Part shown: one piece after another, positions 6,334 to 12,919 of the stretch
Layout: each line of letters opens with the position of its first letter
Numbering within the stretch: the first letter of the stretch is position 1
Origin: a virus
IMG/VR virus record: IMGVR_UViG_3300017781_000051
Location: 1 to 35,372 of that record
Length of the DNA stretch: 35,372 nucleotides
Strand: one strand, 5' to 3'
Notes under the pieces: model-generated
Database searches by the model: none
What the model saw: the letters and a program-made list of their open reading frames with translations, nothing else
What the model was told of the DNA's origin: nothing
Made by a program: the position numbers and the translations under genes

Positions 6334-6756
6334 TTAAAACTTCAATCCAAACCCTAACTGTAAGTTAGTAGTTTTAGCTTGTGTATCGTACACAACTTTA
6401 GGATCTAGGAATACTCCTTTATGCATAGTAAACATTCTACCTACTCCTAATTTCATACCATCTGTGTCTAGTCCATCTGTAGCTACATACGCGAAATATC
6501 CTTTATAGAAATATCTTGCATGTAAGTCCAAACTTAAATCCTCAGTTGAATCTGCTTGTGAAACATTTGCCCCTATCATAAGGTCATCTGTTATAGCATA
6601 TCCCACTGTTGGGCTTAAAGACCATTCAGTCCATGATACATTTGCAATGTCACCAGTACCTACGTACCAATCACCTTTTGCGTTTTGCACTTCTTGTGCG
6701 TTAGCTCCAACTGCAATTAGCAGTCCTAAAGCTAGAGTTAAAATCATTTTTTTCAT
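6334..6756 (-). CDS. Outer-membrane beta-barrel-like protein with signal peptide, 140 aa
   Basis: I choose the ATG at 6756 (MKKMILTLALGLLIAVGANA|QEV). It gives a textbook Sec signal peptide with cleavage before Gln, as is common in Bacteroidota. The ORF upstream of it (to 6849) is leader sequence. The mature part, about 120 residues, alternates polar and hydrophobic residues in strand-like blocks (WSLSPTVGYAI, LMIGANVS, LDLHARYFY, GMKLGVGRMF, TNLQLGFGLKF) and ends in Phe, typical of outer-membrane barrels. It is upstream of the two-helix membrane protein. Possible roles are masking or blocking host surface receptors, or remodelling the outer membrane. Secretion and barrel calls are good; the role is inferred. 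Confidence 0.75.
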   Translation of the reverse strand: MKKMILTLALGLLIAVGANAQEVQNAKGDWYVGTGDIANVSWTEWSLSPTVGYAITDDLMIGANVSQADSTEDLSLDLHARYFYKGYFAYVATDGLDTDGMKLGVGRMFTMHKGVFLDPKVVYDTQAKTTNLQLGFGLKF

Positions 6757-6889
6757 TTTTTTGATTTTGGTTAATAAAAATTTTAATTTGAAAACGTAGT
6801 GGCCAACTACTTTGGATAACATATCATTGACGCGCTCTACATATTTCAAATATCGAACGGTAATGATAATAAATTTGACCTGGGGATCC

Positions 6890-6906
6890 TACCTATACTG
6901 TAGGTA
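6890..6906 (-). repeat. Short inverted repeat after the 227-aa gene
   Basis: TACCTA / TAGGTA form a six-pair stem with loop CAGTA, 2 bases after the stop codon at 6909. No U-run follows, so it is at best a weak terminator. The remaining 6757-6889 stretch is the untranslated leader of the outer-membrane gene. It contains another small dyad (GTAGT / ACTAC) and a TTCGATATTTG that resembles the promoter core but lacks a -33 match. Confidence 0.4.
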
Positions 6907-6908
6907 AT

Positions 6909-7592
6909 TTATGAATCCATTTTATCAGCTATATAGTTTTGGAAATCTTCAACATAATCGTCCATTTCATAATCACTATAATCACTGCCTCTGCCTTGCG
7001 CAAAGTCTCTTTGAAGAGATTCCATATAAGCGTCTAGACCATAGTCTATTTCGTCTTTACCTCCTCCTAATTCATCTTGAATGAATTTTTTAATTACACT
7101 AAAATCCATTTCTTTGGCTTCGTTTAAGAACTTAGCCCATTTTGCTTCATAACCTTCTTTCATAATATCTTCTTCTTTATTTTCTTCTACTCTAAATATT
7201 CCTGCACCATCTGCTGGCATTTTAAAATCAAATTGATCTGCAATTGAACGAATACCACTATTTTTAAGTGTCATCCATTCATCACCAAACCATACATAAC
7301 CATAATCACCACCATACTCATCTACTTTTTCACCGATTTGTAATCCTGCTTCTACTATATCATCATCAAGAACCATTTCATTAGCAGGTTCATTATATTT
7401 TGAATTAATAGTTCCATCTTCTTCTATATTTGAAATATACCCTACACTAGCTACTTCTTTTGCTTTTGGTTCTGAGTTGTAGTGTTCTTTTAATATTCGA
7501 CCTAAGTAGTCAGGATAACCATCATAATGGTTGTAAGTACAGGTAAATTCCCTGTCTTCGCTTAAATATCCTATAAGTGCTCTTGTTGCCAT
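6909..7592 (-). CDS. Conserved phage protein of the MATRALIGYL type, 227 aa
   Basis: The N-terminus MATRALIGYLSED followed by TYNHYDGYPDYLGRIL is a pattern I have seen in uncharacterised phage proteins. The rest is acidic, with a GDYGYVWFGDEWMTL core and a low-complexity acidic C-terminus (YSDYEMDDYVEDFQNYIADKM). No membrane segment and no catalytic motif I can name. It stands alone before the outer-membrane gene. Function unknown; conservation of the first 35 residues suggests a defined fold. Confidence 0.75.
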   Translation of the reverse strand: MATRALIGYLSEDREFTCTYNHYDGYPDYLGRILKEHYNSEPKAKEVASVGYISNIEEDGTINSKYNEPANEMVLDDDIVEAGLQIGEKVDEYGGDYGYVWFGDEWMTLKNSGIRSIADQFDFKMPADGAGIFRVEENKEEDIMKEGYEAKWAKFLNEAKEMDFSVIKKFIQDELGGGKDEIDYGLDAYMESLQRDFAQGRGSDYSDYEMDDYVEDFQNYIADKMDS

Positions 7593-7616
7593 CTTCTTGT
7601 GCTTTTATTATACATA

Positions 7617-8027
7617 TTAGAGATTATATTCCTGTTTATATTTTTTAATAAAACTTTCACCAACCGACAAATGTAATATTTCTGCTTTTTCTGGTACTCC
7701 AGGAAGTTTAGCGGATGAATTTATATAATCTATATTTGTATTCTTCCAAATTTTCATTTTAATTTTAGCATTGCTTCTATTAGAAGTTTTAAAAACCATC
7801 ACAACAGGCATTTTACCATATGTTCTATTTTTTTCAATTTTAATCTTAGGTGGTTTAAATCCTTTTGGATATTTAGTCTCTACTTTATATGCTCCATTTT
7901 TATTTTTGGAATCATCAAAATACCAAATAGATGTTTCACCTAATTCTGGTTTTGTAGGAACCTCATGAAATGTTAATTCATATTTTGTTCTACGTTCTGT
8001 ATTTTCTGCTGGTCTACCCCTGTTCAT
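7617..8027 (-). CDS. Hypothetical protein, 136 aa, with AT-hook-like N-terminus
   Basis: It begins MNRGRPAENTERRTKYELTF. RGRP is the core of the AT-hook, which binds the minor groove of AT-rich DNA. The rest is beta-rich and strongly basic (KGFKPPKIKIEKNRTYGK, NAKIKMKIWKNTN). Its first codons overlap the end of the SWIM-finger gene. DNA binding is a reasonable guess from the hook and charge; no family recognised. Confidence 0.65.
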   Translation of the reverse strand: MNRGRPAENTERRTKYELTFHEVPTKPELGETSIWYFDDSKNKNGAYKVETKYPKGFKPPKIKIEKNRTYGKMPVVMVFKTSNRSNAKIKMKIWKNTNIDYINSSAKLPGVPEKAEILHLSVGESFIKKYKQEYNL

Positions 8028-8454
8028 TTCTCATTTGTTTTACGTGTTTACAATTTCCTCTAGTTCTCCAAGTACCAGGACAATCACAATGATATTTACC
8101 TGAATCTGGATAGTATTTTGTAGTATATTCAGCATCACTACTACTACTTTTATTAATTTTAACTATTGTTTTACTTTTAGTAACTTTTACTTTAGGTTTA
8201 ACCCATACAATATCATTTAATGTAGTATTTGGATCTACTTCCTTCCATGTTGGTACAATGTATTTTTTACCATTTGATACTACTAATGATGGGGGAATAA
8301 TTGATTCTTTATGTTCGTATTTGAACATTTGTACATTAACAAAGGGACCAAATCCTTTAGGATTGAATCCAAATGCTTCACCATCTGGTCTGAATATAAT
8401 TCTAGACCTTGGGTTTCCGTATTTATTTAAATTTGTGAATTTCCAGAGTGCCAT
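8014..8454 (-). CDS. SWIM zinc-finger protein, 146 aa
   Basis: The C-terminal 25 residues hold the SWIM pattern CxC...CxH (YHCDCPGTWRTRGNCKHVKQM split across residues about 121-141). SWIM fingers bind DNA or proteins. The N-terminal 80 residues are beta-like with many prolines (GFNPKGFGPFVNVQ). A Ser/Lys-rich linker (KINKSSSSDAEY) joins the two. It is the first gene after the promoter at 8477-8507 and overlaps the AT-hook-like gene by 14 bases. The pair may act together on nucleic acid. Confidence 0.75.
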   Translation of the reverse strand: MALWKFTNLNKYGNPRSRIIFRPDGEAFGFNPKGFGPFVNVQMFKYEHKESIIPPSLVVSNGKKYIVPTWKEVDPNTTLNDIVWVKPKVKVTKSKTIVKINKSSSSDAEYTTKYYPDSGKYHCDCPGTWRTRGNCKHVKQMRNEQG

Positions 8455-8476
8455 ATATGTAACCTTTATTTATACC

Positions 8477-8507
8477 TAAATATACGAAAAATATCTTGAA
8501 AAGCCAA
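8477..8507 (-). promoter_or_regulatory. Promoter: TTG-N20-TATATTTA
   Basis: TTTGG at -33 (TTG 8507-8505), exactly 20 bases, then TATATTTA at 8484-8477 preceded by TTTTTCG. It drives the SWIM-finger gene and its downstream neighbours. Confidence 0.78.
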
Positions 8508-8510
8508 ATT

Positions 8511-9077
8511 TTATACTAAAGGTCTTCCTAACAATATTTTTGTATGATCTGTTCCCCCAATACTTCTAACATATGAACCATCATCATTCATAGTAACATC
8601 TTTACCTGCTAGAACTTTTTCAATAGTTTCTTCATCTGTTACTTGGGGTACACCTGCTTTAAGTAAAATATCTTTTATTTTACCTGATACCTCAACATAA
8701 TACCCAGGTTGTTTTAATCTATCAATTTTATGAGTAATAACTGCTCTTTTAGCTGGGCTAGAACCATCATGTCCTGTTGCTACAAACTTTTCACCTGATG
8801 GTTTCTTTTTAGATACACTTACAGCATCAATATCTCCATCTGCATCTAAATCAGTTACTTCATACTCAGCTCCTCTTCCAGCTTCTTTATAAACATCCTT
8901 ATCATTTGAATAATTACTATGACCTCCTGGGAGATATGAATATGCTGTTGATATTAAATCTATAATATCATCACTATAGTCAGCAAGTTCTGGGGTTGAT
9001 AATTTATCCCAATCTTCCCTGATAGCTTGATTATGATATTGTTTATTGAAAAATTTATGCAAATTAAAATCACTCAT
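8511..9077 (-). CDS. Hypothetical protein, 188 aa
   Basis: Three parts can be seen. The helical N-terminus includes LADYSDDIIDLISTAYSYL. A central acidic loop, DLDADGDIDAV, looks like an EF-hand/dockerin calcium loop. The alpha/beta remainder contains KFVATGHDGSSPAKRAVITH, PGYYVEVSGKIKDILLKAG and a C-terminal GRPLV. A compact enzyme-like fold is likely (an acetyltransferase-like fold is one thought), but I cannot support a family. It follows the esterase gene with a one-base overlap under the promoter at 9600-9630. Confidence 0.7.
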   Translation of the reverse strand: MSDFNLHKFFNKQYHNQAIREDWDKLSTPELADYSDDIIDLISTAYSYLPGGHSNYSNDKDVYKEAGRGAEYEVTDLDADGDIDAVSVSKKKPSGEKFVATGHDGSSPAKRAVITHKIDRLKQPGYYVEVSGKIKDILLKAGVPQVTDEETIEKVLAGKDVTMNDDGSYVRSIGGTDHTKILLGRPLV

Positions 9078-9568
9078 TATTTTATGGTTTTATTATAAAT
9101 ATCAATAAAAACATCAAGTGGCACTCTATGCCCCATTTTTTTAATATGGTGAACATTAAATTTCATATACTTATCTTTAATATGATCTTTAAGATAATCT
9201 AACGTTTTACTACCACTAATAACATTATCTTTTTCACCTAACACAACATGCATATCATTTGGAATATGTTCTTTAACAAATTCTGGGAAATTGGGCTCAA
9301 TTGTTCTAGAATGTAAAGCTGGGTTAAAAGCAACAACTGGTATTTTATAAAGCGCACCTAAAATAAATGCAGAATAACCACCCATTGATGAACCTATAAT
9401 TACATCAGGTTTAAATTCCTCAACAGTTTCTATAAGAAATGGAAAAATATCACTTCGAGTATAATCTAATTCAGGAGCATGGACAAATGATTTAGTTGAT
9501 AAATAATCAACCTTTTCACCACCCTGTGGACTTTCTAAACCATGTAAATATAATATTTTTTGTTTCAT
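9077..9568 (-). CDS. YqiA-like alpha/beta-hydrolase (esterase), 163 aa
   Basis: The start at 9568 (MKQKILYLHGLESPQ) is chosen; the longer frame to 9592 begins inside the shared leader block. The signature LYLHGLESPQ corresponds to the oxyanion strand. The nucleophile elbow is GSSMGGY (Ser near residue 65). The acidic residue is probably in GEKDNVI and the catalytic His in KMGHRVPLD. Length is short, as in the UPF0227/YqiA family, which lacks most of the cap. It would cleave a small ester or thioester; the substrate is unknown. First gene after the promoter at 9600-9630. Confidence 0.8.
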   Translation of the reverse strand: MKQKILYLHGLESPQGGEKVDYLSTKSFVHAPELDYTRSDIFPFLIETVEEFKPDVIIGSSMGGYSAFILGALYKIPVVAFNPALHSRTIEPNFPEFVKEHIPNDMHVVLGEKDNVISGSKTLDYLKDHIKDKYMKFNVHHIKKMGHRVPLDVFIDIYNKTIK

Positions 9569-9575
9569 AACTGTA

Positions 9576-9598
9576 TTGGGCTCGCACCTCATTTATAC
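9576..9598 (-). promoter_or_regulatory. Shared leader block (copy C)
   Basis: GTATAAATGAGGTGCGAGCC followed by CAA, just after TATATTTA. The internal ATG is in frame with the esterase here, which creates an alternative eight-residue extension (MRCEPNTV). Copies A and B lack this. Confidence 0.5.
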
Positions 9599-9599
9599 A

Positions 9600-9630
9600 T
9601 AAATATACGAACCCTTTCTTGCTTCTCCAA
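9600..9630 (-). promoter_or_regulatory. Promoter: TTG-N20-TATATTTA
   Basis: TTTGG (TTG 9630-9628), 20 bases, TATATTTA at 9607-9600 with GTTCG before it. The spacer GAGAAGCAAGAAAGG is nearly the same as at 5744-5774. Drives the esterase operon. Confidence 0.78.
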
Positions 9631-9635
9631 ATATT

Positions 9636-10385
9636 TTAGCGGGGGTTTCCACCAGATCTTTTGTTACTACGCGTAGTTCTTGAGTTATTATTTATAACAG
9701 GTCTATTGTTATTAATTGGTCTACTATTGTTTATAACGGGTCTACTATTGTTTATAACGGGTCTATTATTATATAATGGTTTATTATTTCTAATAATAGG
9801 TTTAGTGTTATTAACTCTTGGTTTATTTATAATTATTGGAGTAGTGTTATTAATTCTTGGTTTAGTTGATGCTATTATTGAAGCTTGCCCTATTTTATTT
9901 TTTATACTCCTAGTATTACCTCTTCTACCTGAATTGTAAACAACATTATAGCCCTGATTATTAAATGGCCCATTATACCAAGACCACTGATTGTGTTGGT
10001 ATGGTCTCCAAGGTCTCATATACCAATCCCAATGATTCCAAGGTCTATTAAAAGAATAGTAAGGGTTATAAAAAGAATAATAATTACCAAAATCCATCCA
10101 TAGTGGTCTATTTCCCCAATAACCATAGGTTCTACCCCAATACCAATCAGAATGTCTATAAAAACCTGTTTTAAAATCTAATGTAATAGTATTAAAATCT
10201 AAAGTTGAAAATGTTGTAGTTCCAGAATTTATATCTTCTAGATAAACTACATCAGTTTCACAACATTTATCTACTGGCTGATATGTAGCACATCCTGCCA
10301 TAAAAGTTAAAGCCCATATTGTAATAAAAAATACTACTGCAAATCTTAGTAATTTTTGTGACGATGTTAATTCATTTTCTCCCAT
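9636..10385 (-). CDS. Lipoprotein, 249 aa, Trp/Tyr-rich with Asn/Arg/Pro repeats
   Basis: A membrane-targeting N-terminus ends in a lipobox, LTFMAGC, with lipidated Cys at about residue 32. No acidic/Lys export signal follows the Cys, so it may stay on the periplasmic face of the outer membrane. Residues about 75-145 are unusually rich in Trp, Tyr and Pro (DWYWGRTYGYWGNRPLW, NHWDWYMRPWRPYQHNQW). The C-terminal 80 residues are repeats of RPVINNS or KPxINN units with many Asn. It is the last gene of the operon from the promoter at 10930-10960. Envelope role likely; family not recognised. Confidence 0.7.
   Translation of the reverse strand: MGENELTSSQKLLRFAVVFFITIWALTFMAGCATYQPVDKCCETDVVYLEDINSGTTTFSTLDFNTITLDFKTGFYRHSDWYWGRTYGYWGNRPLWMDFGNYYSFYNPYYSFNRPWNHWDWYMRPWRPYQHNQWSWYNGPFNNQGYNVVYNSGRRGNTRSIKNKIGQASIIASTKPRINNTTPIIINKPRVNNTKPIIRNNKPLYNNRPVINNSRPVINNSRPINNNRPVINNNSRTTRSNKRSGGNPR
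9721..9762 (-). repeat. Tandem repeat, two perfect 21-base units
   Basis: The + strand unit CTACTATTGTTTATAACGGG plus T occurs at 9721-9741 and 9742-9762, with decayed copies on both sides (about 9688-9790). It encodes the RPVINNS repeats of the lipoprotein. Such repeats can change copy number by slippage. Confidence 0.8.
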
Positions 10386-10388
10386 AGT

Positions 10389-10586
10389 TTAATTTATTTG
10401 AGTTTTATGTTTGGTTTTGTGATACTTTTCTTTTCTAATTTGTTCATCTAAACTTAGAAATATACACATTCTATTTAATTGCTCTGGCTTATTAAGGGCC
10501 ATATCCGTTAAATATTCATCATCAAATGTCTCAAATATATCAGTAAATGTTAGATCTTCAAACAATACTTTATTTATTTTTTTCAT
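10389..10586 (-). CDS. Hypothetical protein, 65 aa
   Basis: Acidic first half (LFEDLTFTDIFETFDDEYLTD) and basic C-terminus (RKEKYHKTKHKTQIN). Helical, soluble. The start overlaps the upstream gene by 17 bases; the stop is 3 bases before the lipoprotein start. No family recognised. Confidence 0.65.
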   Translation of the reverse strand: MKKINKVLFEDLTFTDIFETFDDEYLTDMALNKPEQLNRMCIFLSLDEQIRKEKYHKTKHKTQIN

Positions 10587-10788
10587 CCTTAAGTCGGGTT
10601 ACTAGATCACTAAAATCTTTTTCTGGGTTGAAGGGTATCATTTCATTTAATTTCCTTTGTCTTTCACTACACCCACAATCTTGTTTTCCATATACCCTTT
10701 TAAATAAATACTTTATTCCAGATATTTCTGTTATATATTCTACAACATCTCCTGCTCCCCTAAATTGTTGGTCTTTATCTTCAATCAT
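10570..10788 (-). CDS. Small protein with CGCSERQRKLN motif, 72 aa
   Basis: The centre of the protein reads KQDCGCSERQRKLNEMIPF. The CxC pair followed by a basic helix recurs in small phage proteins of unknown role and may bind a metal. The N-terminal half (VEYITEISGIKYLFKR) is mixed and the C-terminus charged. The start overlaps the 45-residue gene (ATGA). Family conserved in phages as far as I recall; function unknown. Confidence 0.65.
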   Translation of the reverse strand: MIEDKDQQFRGAGDVVEYITEISGIKYLFKRVYGKQDCGCSERQRKLNEMIPFNPEKDFSDLVTRLKDEKNK

Positions 10789-10922
10789 GATTTTCCTTGT
10801 CCTCTATATGCTTTTTTATAATTTACACTAGTTTTAGTTTTGGATGTTTTTGTTTTTGCATGAATGCCTGGTCTTTTTTTCCTTTTAGACTTAGTATAAT
10901 TGGATGCTATTAATCTTGCCAT
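10785..10922 (-). CDS. Very basic small protein, 45 aa
   Basis: Starts MARLIASNYTKSKRKKRPGI and continues with HAKTKTSKTKTS and a YRGQGKS end. With about 16 Lys/Arg and no acidic residue, it should bind nucleic acid or a charged surface. First gene of the operon. The promoter -10 element at 10937-10930 ends only 7 bases before its ATG, so the leader is very short. Its stop overlaps the next start (ATGA). Confidence 0.7.
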   Translation of the reverse strand: MARLIASNYTKSKRKKRPGIHAKTKTSKTKTSVNYKKAYRGQGKS

Positions 10923-10929
10923 TTTATTA

Positions 10930-10960
10930 TAAATATATCAACTTGTCAACTCTGCTTCAA
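10930..10960 (-). promoter_or_regulatory. Promoter: TTG-N20-TATATTTA, inside the end of the upstream gene
   Basis: TTG at 10960-10958 is followed after 20 bases by TATATTTA at 10937-10930. The base pair before TATA is GA instead of CG. The -33 element lies in the last codons of the transglycosylase-like gene. The leader to the ATG at 10922 would be nearly absent. Confidence 0.65.
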
Positions 10961-11477
10961 CTTTGCTCCAATATCTTAAAGTTGTTGTTTTATTCATGCC
11001 TTTAGGACCACCATTCCAACCTCTAGCCATTTCTTCAGCTGTATTTAGGTTATAATAAGTAATAAAAATATTAAACATTTCTATTGATTTTTTTCTACTC
11101 CATCTATCACTATAATTAAAAGAAATATTAGATTTTTTTCTTTTTAAAATCCTATTTACATCATCCACCATGCATTTCCTAATTTGTAAACATCCTACTG
11201 CATCTTCACCTGAGGCATAAGCTGAATCGTTATTTCTAGATTCTACAAACATTATTGCTTCTAGTATATCATTTCTATTTAGATTATATTTTGTTAATTC
11301 TATATCAATTACTAAACTGTCTACATCACCTTTTAACTTATCTACTTCAATATAGAGTTCTTCAATCTTATTTTTATGAATAATTATTCCTTCTTTAAGT
11401 TTTTTATTTTGATTACATAAACCAAATGCTAATACTATTCCTATTATTACTAGTATACTATAGATAACCTTTTTCAT
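10938..11477 (-). CDS. Lytic-transglycosylase/lysozyme-like protein with N-terminal anchor, 179 aa
   Basis: An N-terminal hydrophobic helix (about residues 4-21, VIYSILVIIGIVLAFGLC) is followed by a coiled-coil-like stretch (KIEELYIEVDKLKGDVDSL). The second half is SLT-like. FVESRNND holds a Glu at the expected catalytic position; AVGCLQI matches the G-hydrophobic-QI motif; ARGWNGGP near the C-terminus corresponds to the A-x-x-YNGG motif. It would cut peptidoglycan from the periplasmic side of the inner membrane. Role in lysis is possible; the anchor and coiled coil also suit local wall opening. The promoter at 10930-10960 overlaps its 3' end. Confidence 0.75.
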   Translation of the reverse strand: MKKVIYSILVIIGIVLAFGLCNQNKKLKEGIIIHKNKIEELYIEVDKLKGDVDSLVIDIELTKYNLNRNDILEAIMFVESRNNDSAYASGEDAVGCLQIRKCMVDDVNRILKRKKSNISFNYSDRWSRKKSIEMFNIFITYYNLNTAEEMARGWNGGPKGMNKTTTLRYWSKVEAELTS

Positions 11478-11478
11478 A

Positions 11479-11778
11479 TTATTCTCCTTTTAAAAATTTA
11501 ATTGCCTTATGGATTCCTGAGCATGCTTCATAATCTTCATGATATACATGAGTTTGTAAATTTTCTTCTAAAGTATCTACAAAATCATCTCTATGACAAG
11601 TTATGTCAACTGTAGTATCTTCATTTTTAATATAAACTTCTAAAACATGGATATTTTTTCTTTTACCTATTAGGTTTTCTAGTATACCCTGAGTTATAGC
11701 TTTTGATATAGATAAATCTTTATCTTTAATCATTTGCTCAAATTCCTCCACTGATTTTACTGCTATATATTTTGCCAT
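11479..11778 (-). CDS. Hypothetical protein, 99 aa
   Basis: The start at 11778 (MAKYIAVKSVEEFEQMIKDK) lies directly after the stop of the upstream 58-residue ORF and is preferred over 11805. The protein is alpha/beta, with VLEVYIKNEDTTVDIT as two strands and a helical C-terminus (YEACSGIHKAIKFLKGE). It ends 1 base before the transglycosylase-like gene. No family recognised. Confidence 0.65.
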   Translation of the reverse strand: MAKYIAVKSVEEFEQMIKDKDLSISKAITQGILENLIGKRKNIHVLEVYIKNEDTTVDITCHRDDFVDTLEENLQTHVYHEDYEACSGIHKAIKFLKGE

Positions 11779-11779
11779 A

Positions 11780-11956
11780 TTAAAATTTATCCCAAAATTC
11801 ACCATTAATATTTTTTGATCTTAAATTGTCTCTTTTTTCCTCATCTTTAAGGATTTTATTTGCTAATTTTTCTAAATGTCTAGATTTAATTTTATCATAA
11901 TCATTTATTATTTGATCATGTTTTTTCTTTTTAATATTTCTTGTTTTCTTTGCCAT
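11780..11956 (-). CDS. Small charged protein, 58 aa
   Basis: Starts MAKKTRNIKKKKHDQIIND. It is a long charged helix, rich in Lys, Asp and Asn, ending NINGEFWDKF. Start 2 bases after the HNH gene stop; its stop overlaps the chosen start of the next gene. Likely a small DNA- or protein-binding helix. No family recognised. Confidence 0.6.
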   Translation of the reverse strand: MAKKTRNIKKKKHDQIINDYDKIKSRHLEKLANKILKDEEKRDNLRSKNINGEFWDKF

Positions 11957-11958
11957 TA

Positions 11959-12585
11959 TTATGTATATGAAATTATATCTAAACCATCATCTTCTTCTTT
12001 ATCTAACCCTAACTCAATTAATCTCTGCCTTGTATACTCATCTAATTCCCATTCTACTGTTCCTTTATTTACAGGCACATGATCTTCTATCCCCTTTATT
12101 TGTTTATCTGAGAATATGTCTCCAACTGTAAGAAAATAATGATTATAACATAGTAATTCTATATTTTCTTTTCTATAATTTTTCTTATTACCATCTTTAA
12201 AATTTAATAATAATGGCATTTTATAATCAGATACTCTACGTTCATGAAATTTACAAACACTACATTCTTCCATTAAATGACCTTCTGTTATTAGTCTATA
12301 TTTAATTTTATCAGGTGAAAATGATGATGCATCTATTCTACCTTCTATTATATCAATTAATGCCGGTTCTTTACCTCCACTTCTTAAAAACTTAGGAATA
12401 CCCTTACCAGATTGGTTTTTATGTTGTTCAAATAGATTATCATGAGTTTTGCTCTCATATAATTTAGCCCATTTTTTATAATGTTGATAAGAACAATTTA
12501 AATATCTAGCAGCTGCTCTGTTTGATTTTGTTTTATTCATAGCAGCTACAATTAATTCCTTATTTAAAGGTTTTGCTTTTGGCAT
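11959..12585 (-). CDS. HNH-type protein with N-terminal helix-turn-helix, 208 aa
   Basis: Residues about 20-42 (SNRAAARYLNCSYQHYKKW) look like a helix-turn-helix. The second half resembles an HNH domain: CSVC, then LLLNFKDGNKKN, then ENIELLCYNHYF. In active HNH enzymes the first motif is usually LxxDHxDGN. Here the position of the first His is occupied by NF, and the second zinc pair is CxxH. The nuclease activity is therefore doubtful, and a DNA-binding role is possible. It is the second gene of the operon from the promoter at 12888-12918. Confidence 0.7.
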   Translation of the reverse strand: MPKAKPLNKELIVAAMNKTKSNRAAARYLNCSYQHYKKWAKLYESKTHDNLFEQHKNQSGKGIPKFLRSGGKEPALIDIIEGRIDASSFSPDKIKYRLITEGHLMEECSVCKFHERRVSDYKMPLLLNFKDGNKKNYRKENIELLCYNHYFLTVGDIFSDKQIKGIEDHVPVNKGTVEWELDEYTRQRLIELGLDKEEDDGLDIISYT

Positions 12586-12589
12586 ACTA

Positions 12590-12853
12590 CTATTCTTTGA
12601 TTGATTTTATTTCTTTAGTATTTAATTTTTCATTTTTTTCATATGAATTATACTGTTCAGGAGTCATTATTTGAATGTCATTCCATGTATGGTCACCACT
12701 ACCATTAGTAGTACTGACTGCTTTATAAGCCCCCATAGTTGAACAATCAACACAAACTTTATAACCAAATTTAGTTAATCTTAATTCTGGCATATCTTCA
12801 TTGCAAGCGATACAGGATATCATCTTTAAATCTTTTGGATATATTCTTTTCAT
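12590..12853 (-). CDS. Zinc-finger protein, 87 aa
   Basis: CIAC near residue 14 and CVDC near residue 34 form a four-cysteine zinc site, with MPELRLTKFGYK between them. The rest is polar (STTNGSGDHTWNDIQIMTPEQY) with a Lys/Glu-rich tail. It is the first gene of its operon and lies a few bases before the HNH gene. A small regulator is possible (DksA/TraR proteins share the C4 finger idea), but the coiled coil of that family is absent. Confidence 0.65.
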   Translation of the reverse strand: MKRIYPKDLKMISCIACNEDMPELRLTKFGYKVCVDCSTMGAYKAVSTTNGSGDHTWNDIQIMTPEQYNSYEKNEKLNTKEIKSIKE

Positions 12854-12887
12854 AGTTATAATTATGTGTATTCTTAACCTATCTGCA

Positions 12888-12918
12888 TCAATATACGAAA
12901 AATTAGTAAGAAATCCAA
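12888..12918 (-). promoter_or_regulatory. Promoter: TTG-N20-TATATTGA
   Basis: TTTGG (TTG 12918-12916), 20 bases, TATATTGA at 12895-12888, preceded by TTTTTCG. It drives the zinc-finger, HNH and transglycosylase-like genes. Confidence 0.75.
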
Positions 12919-12919
12919 A

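Noticed and set aside
8467-8474. T4-type late promoter TATAAATA on the minus strand
   Set aside because: One clean octamer is expected by chance in such AT-rich sequence. It lies in the leader of a gene that already has a better promoter, and no structural genes follow.
9688-9790. CRISPR-like array
   Set aside because: The 21-base units are directly adjacent without spacers and encode a protein repeat.
9661-9939. Plus-strand ORF of 92 codons rich in Leu/Gly
   Set aside because: It is the antisense of the RPVINN repeat region of the lipoprotein; its low complexity comes from the repeat. All other genes are on the minus strand.
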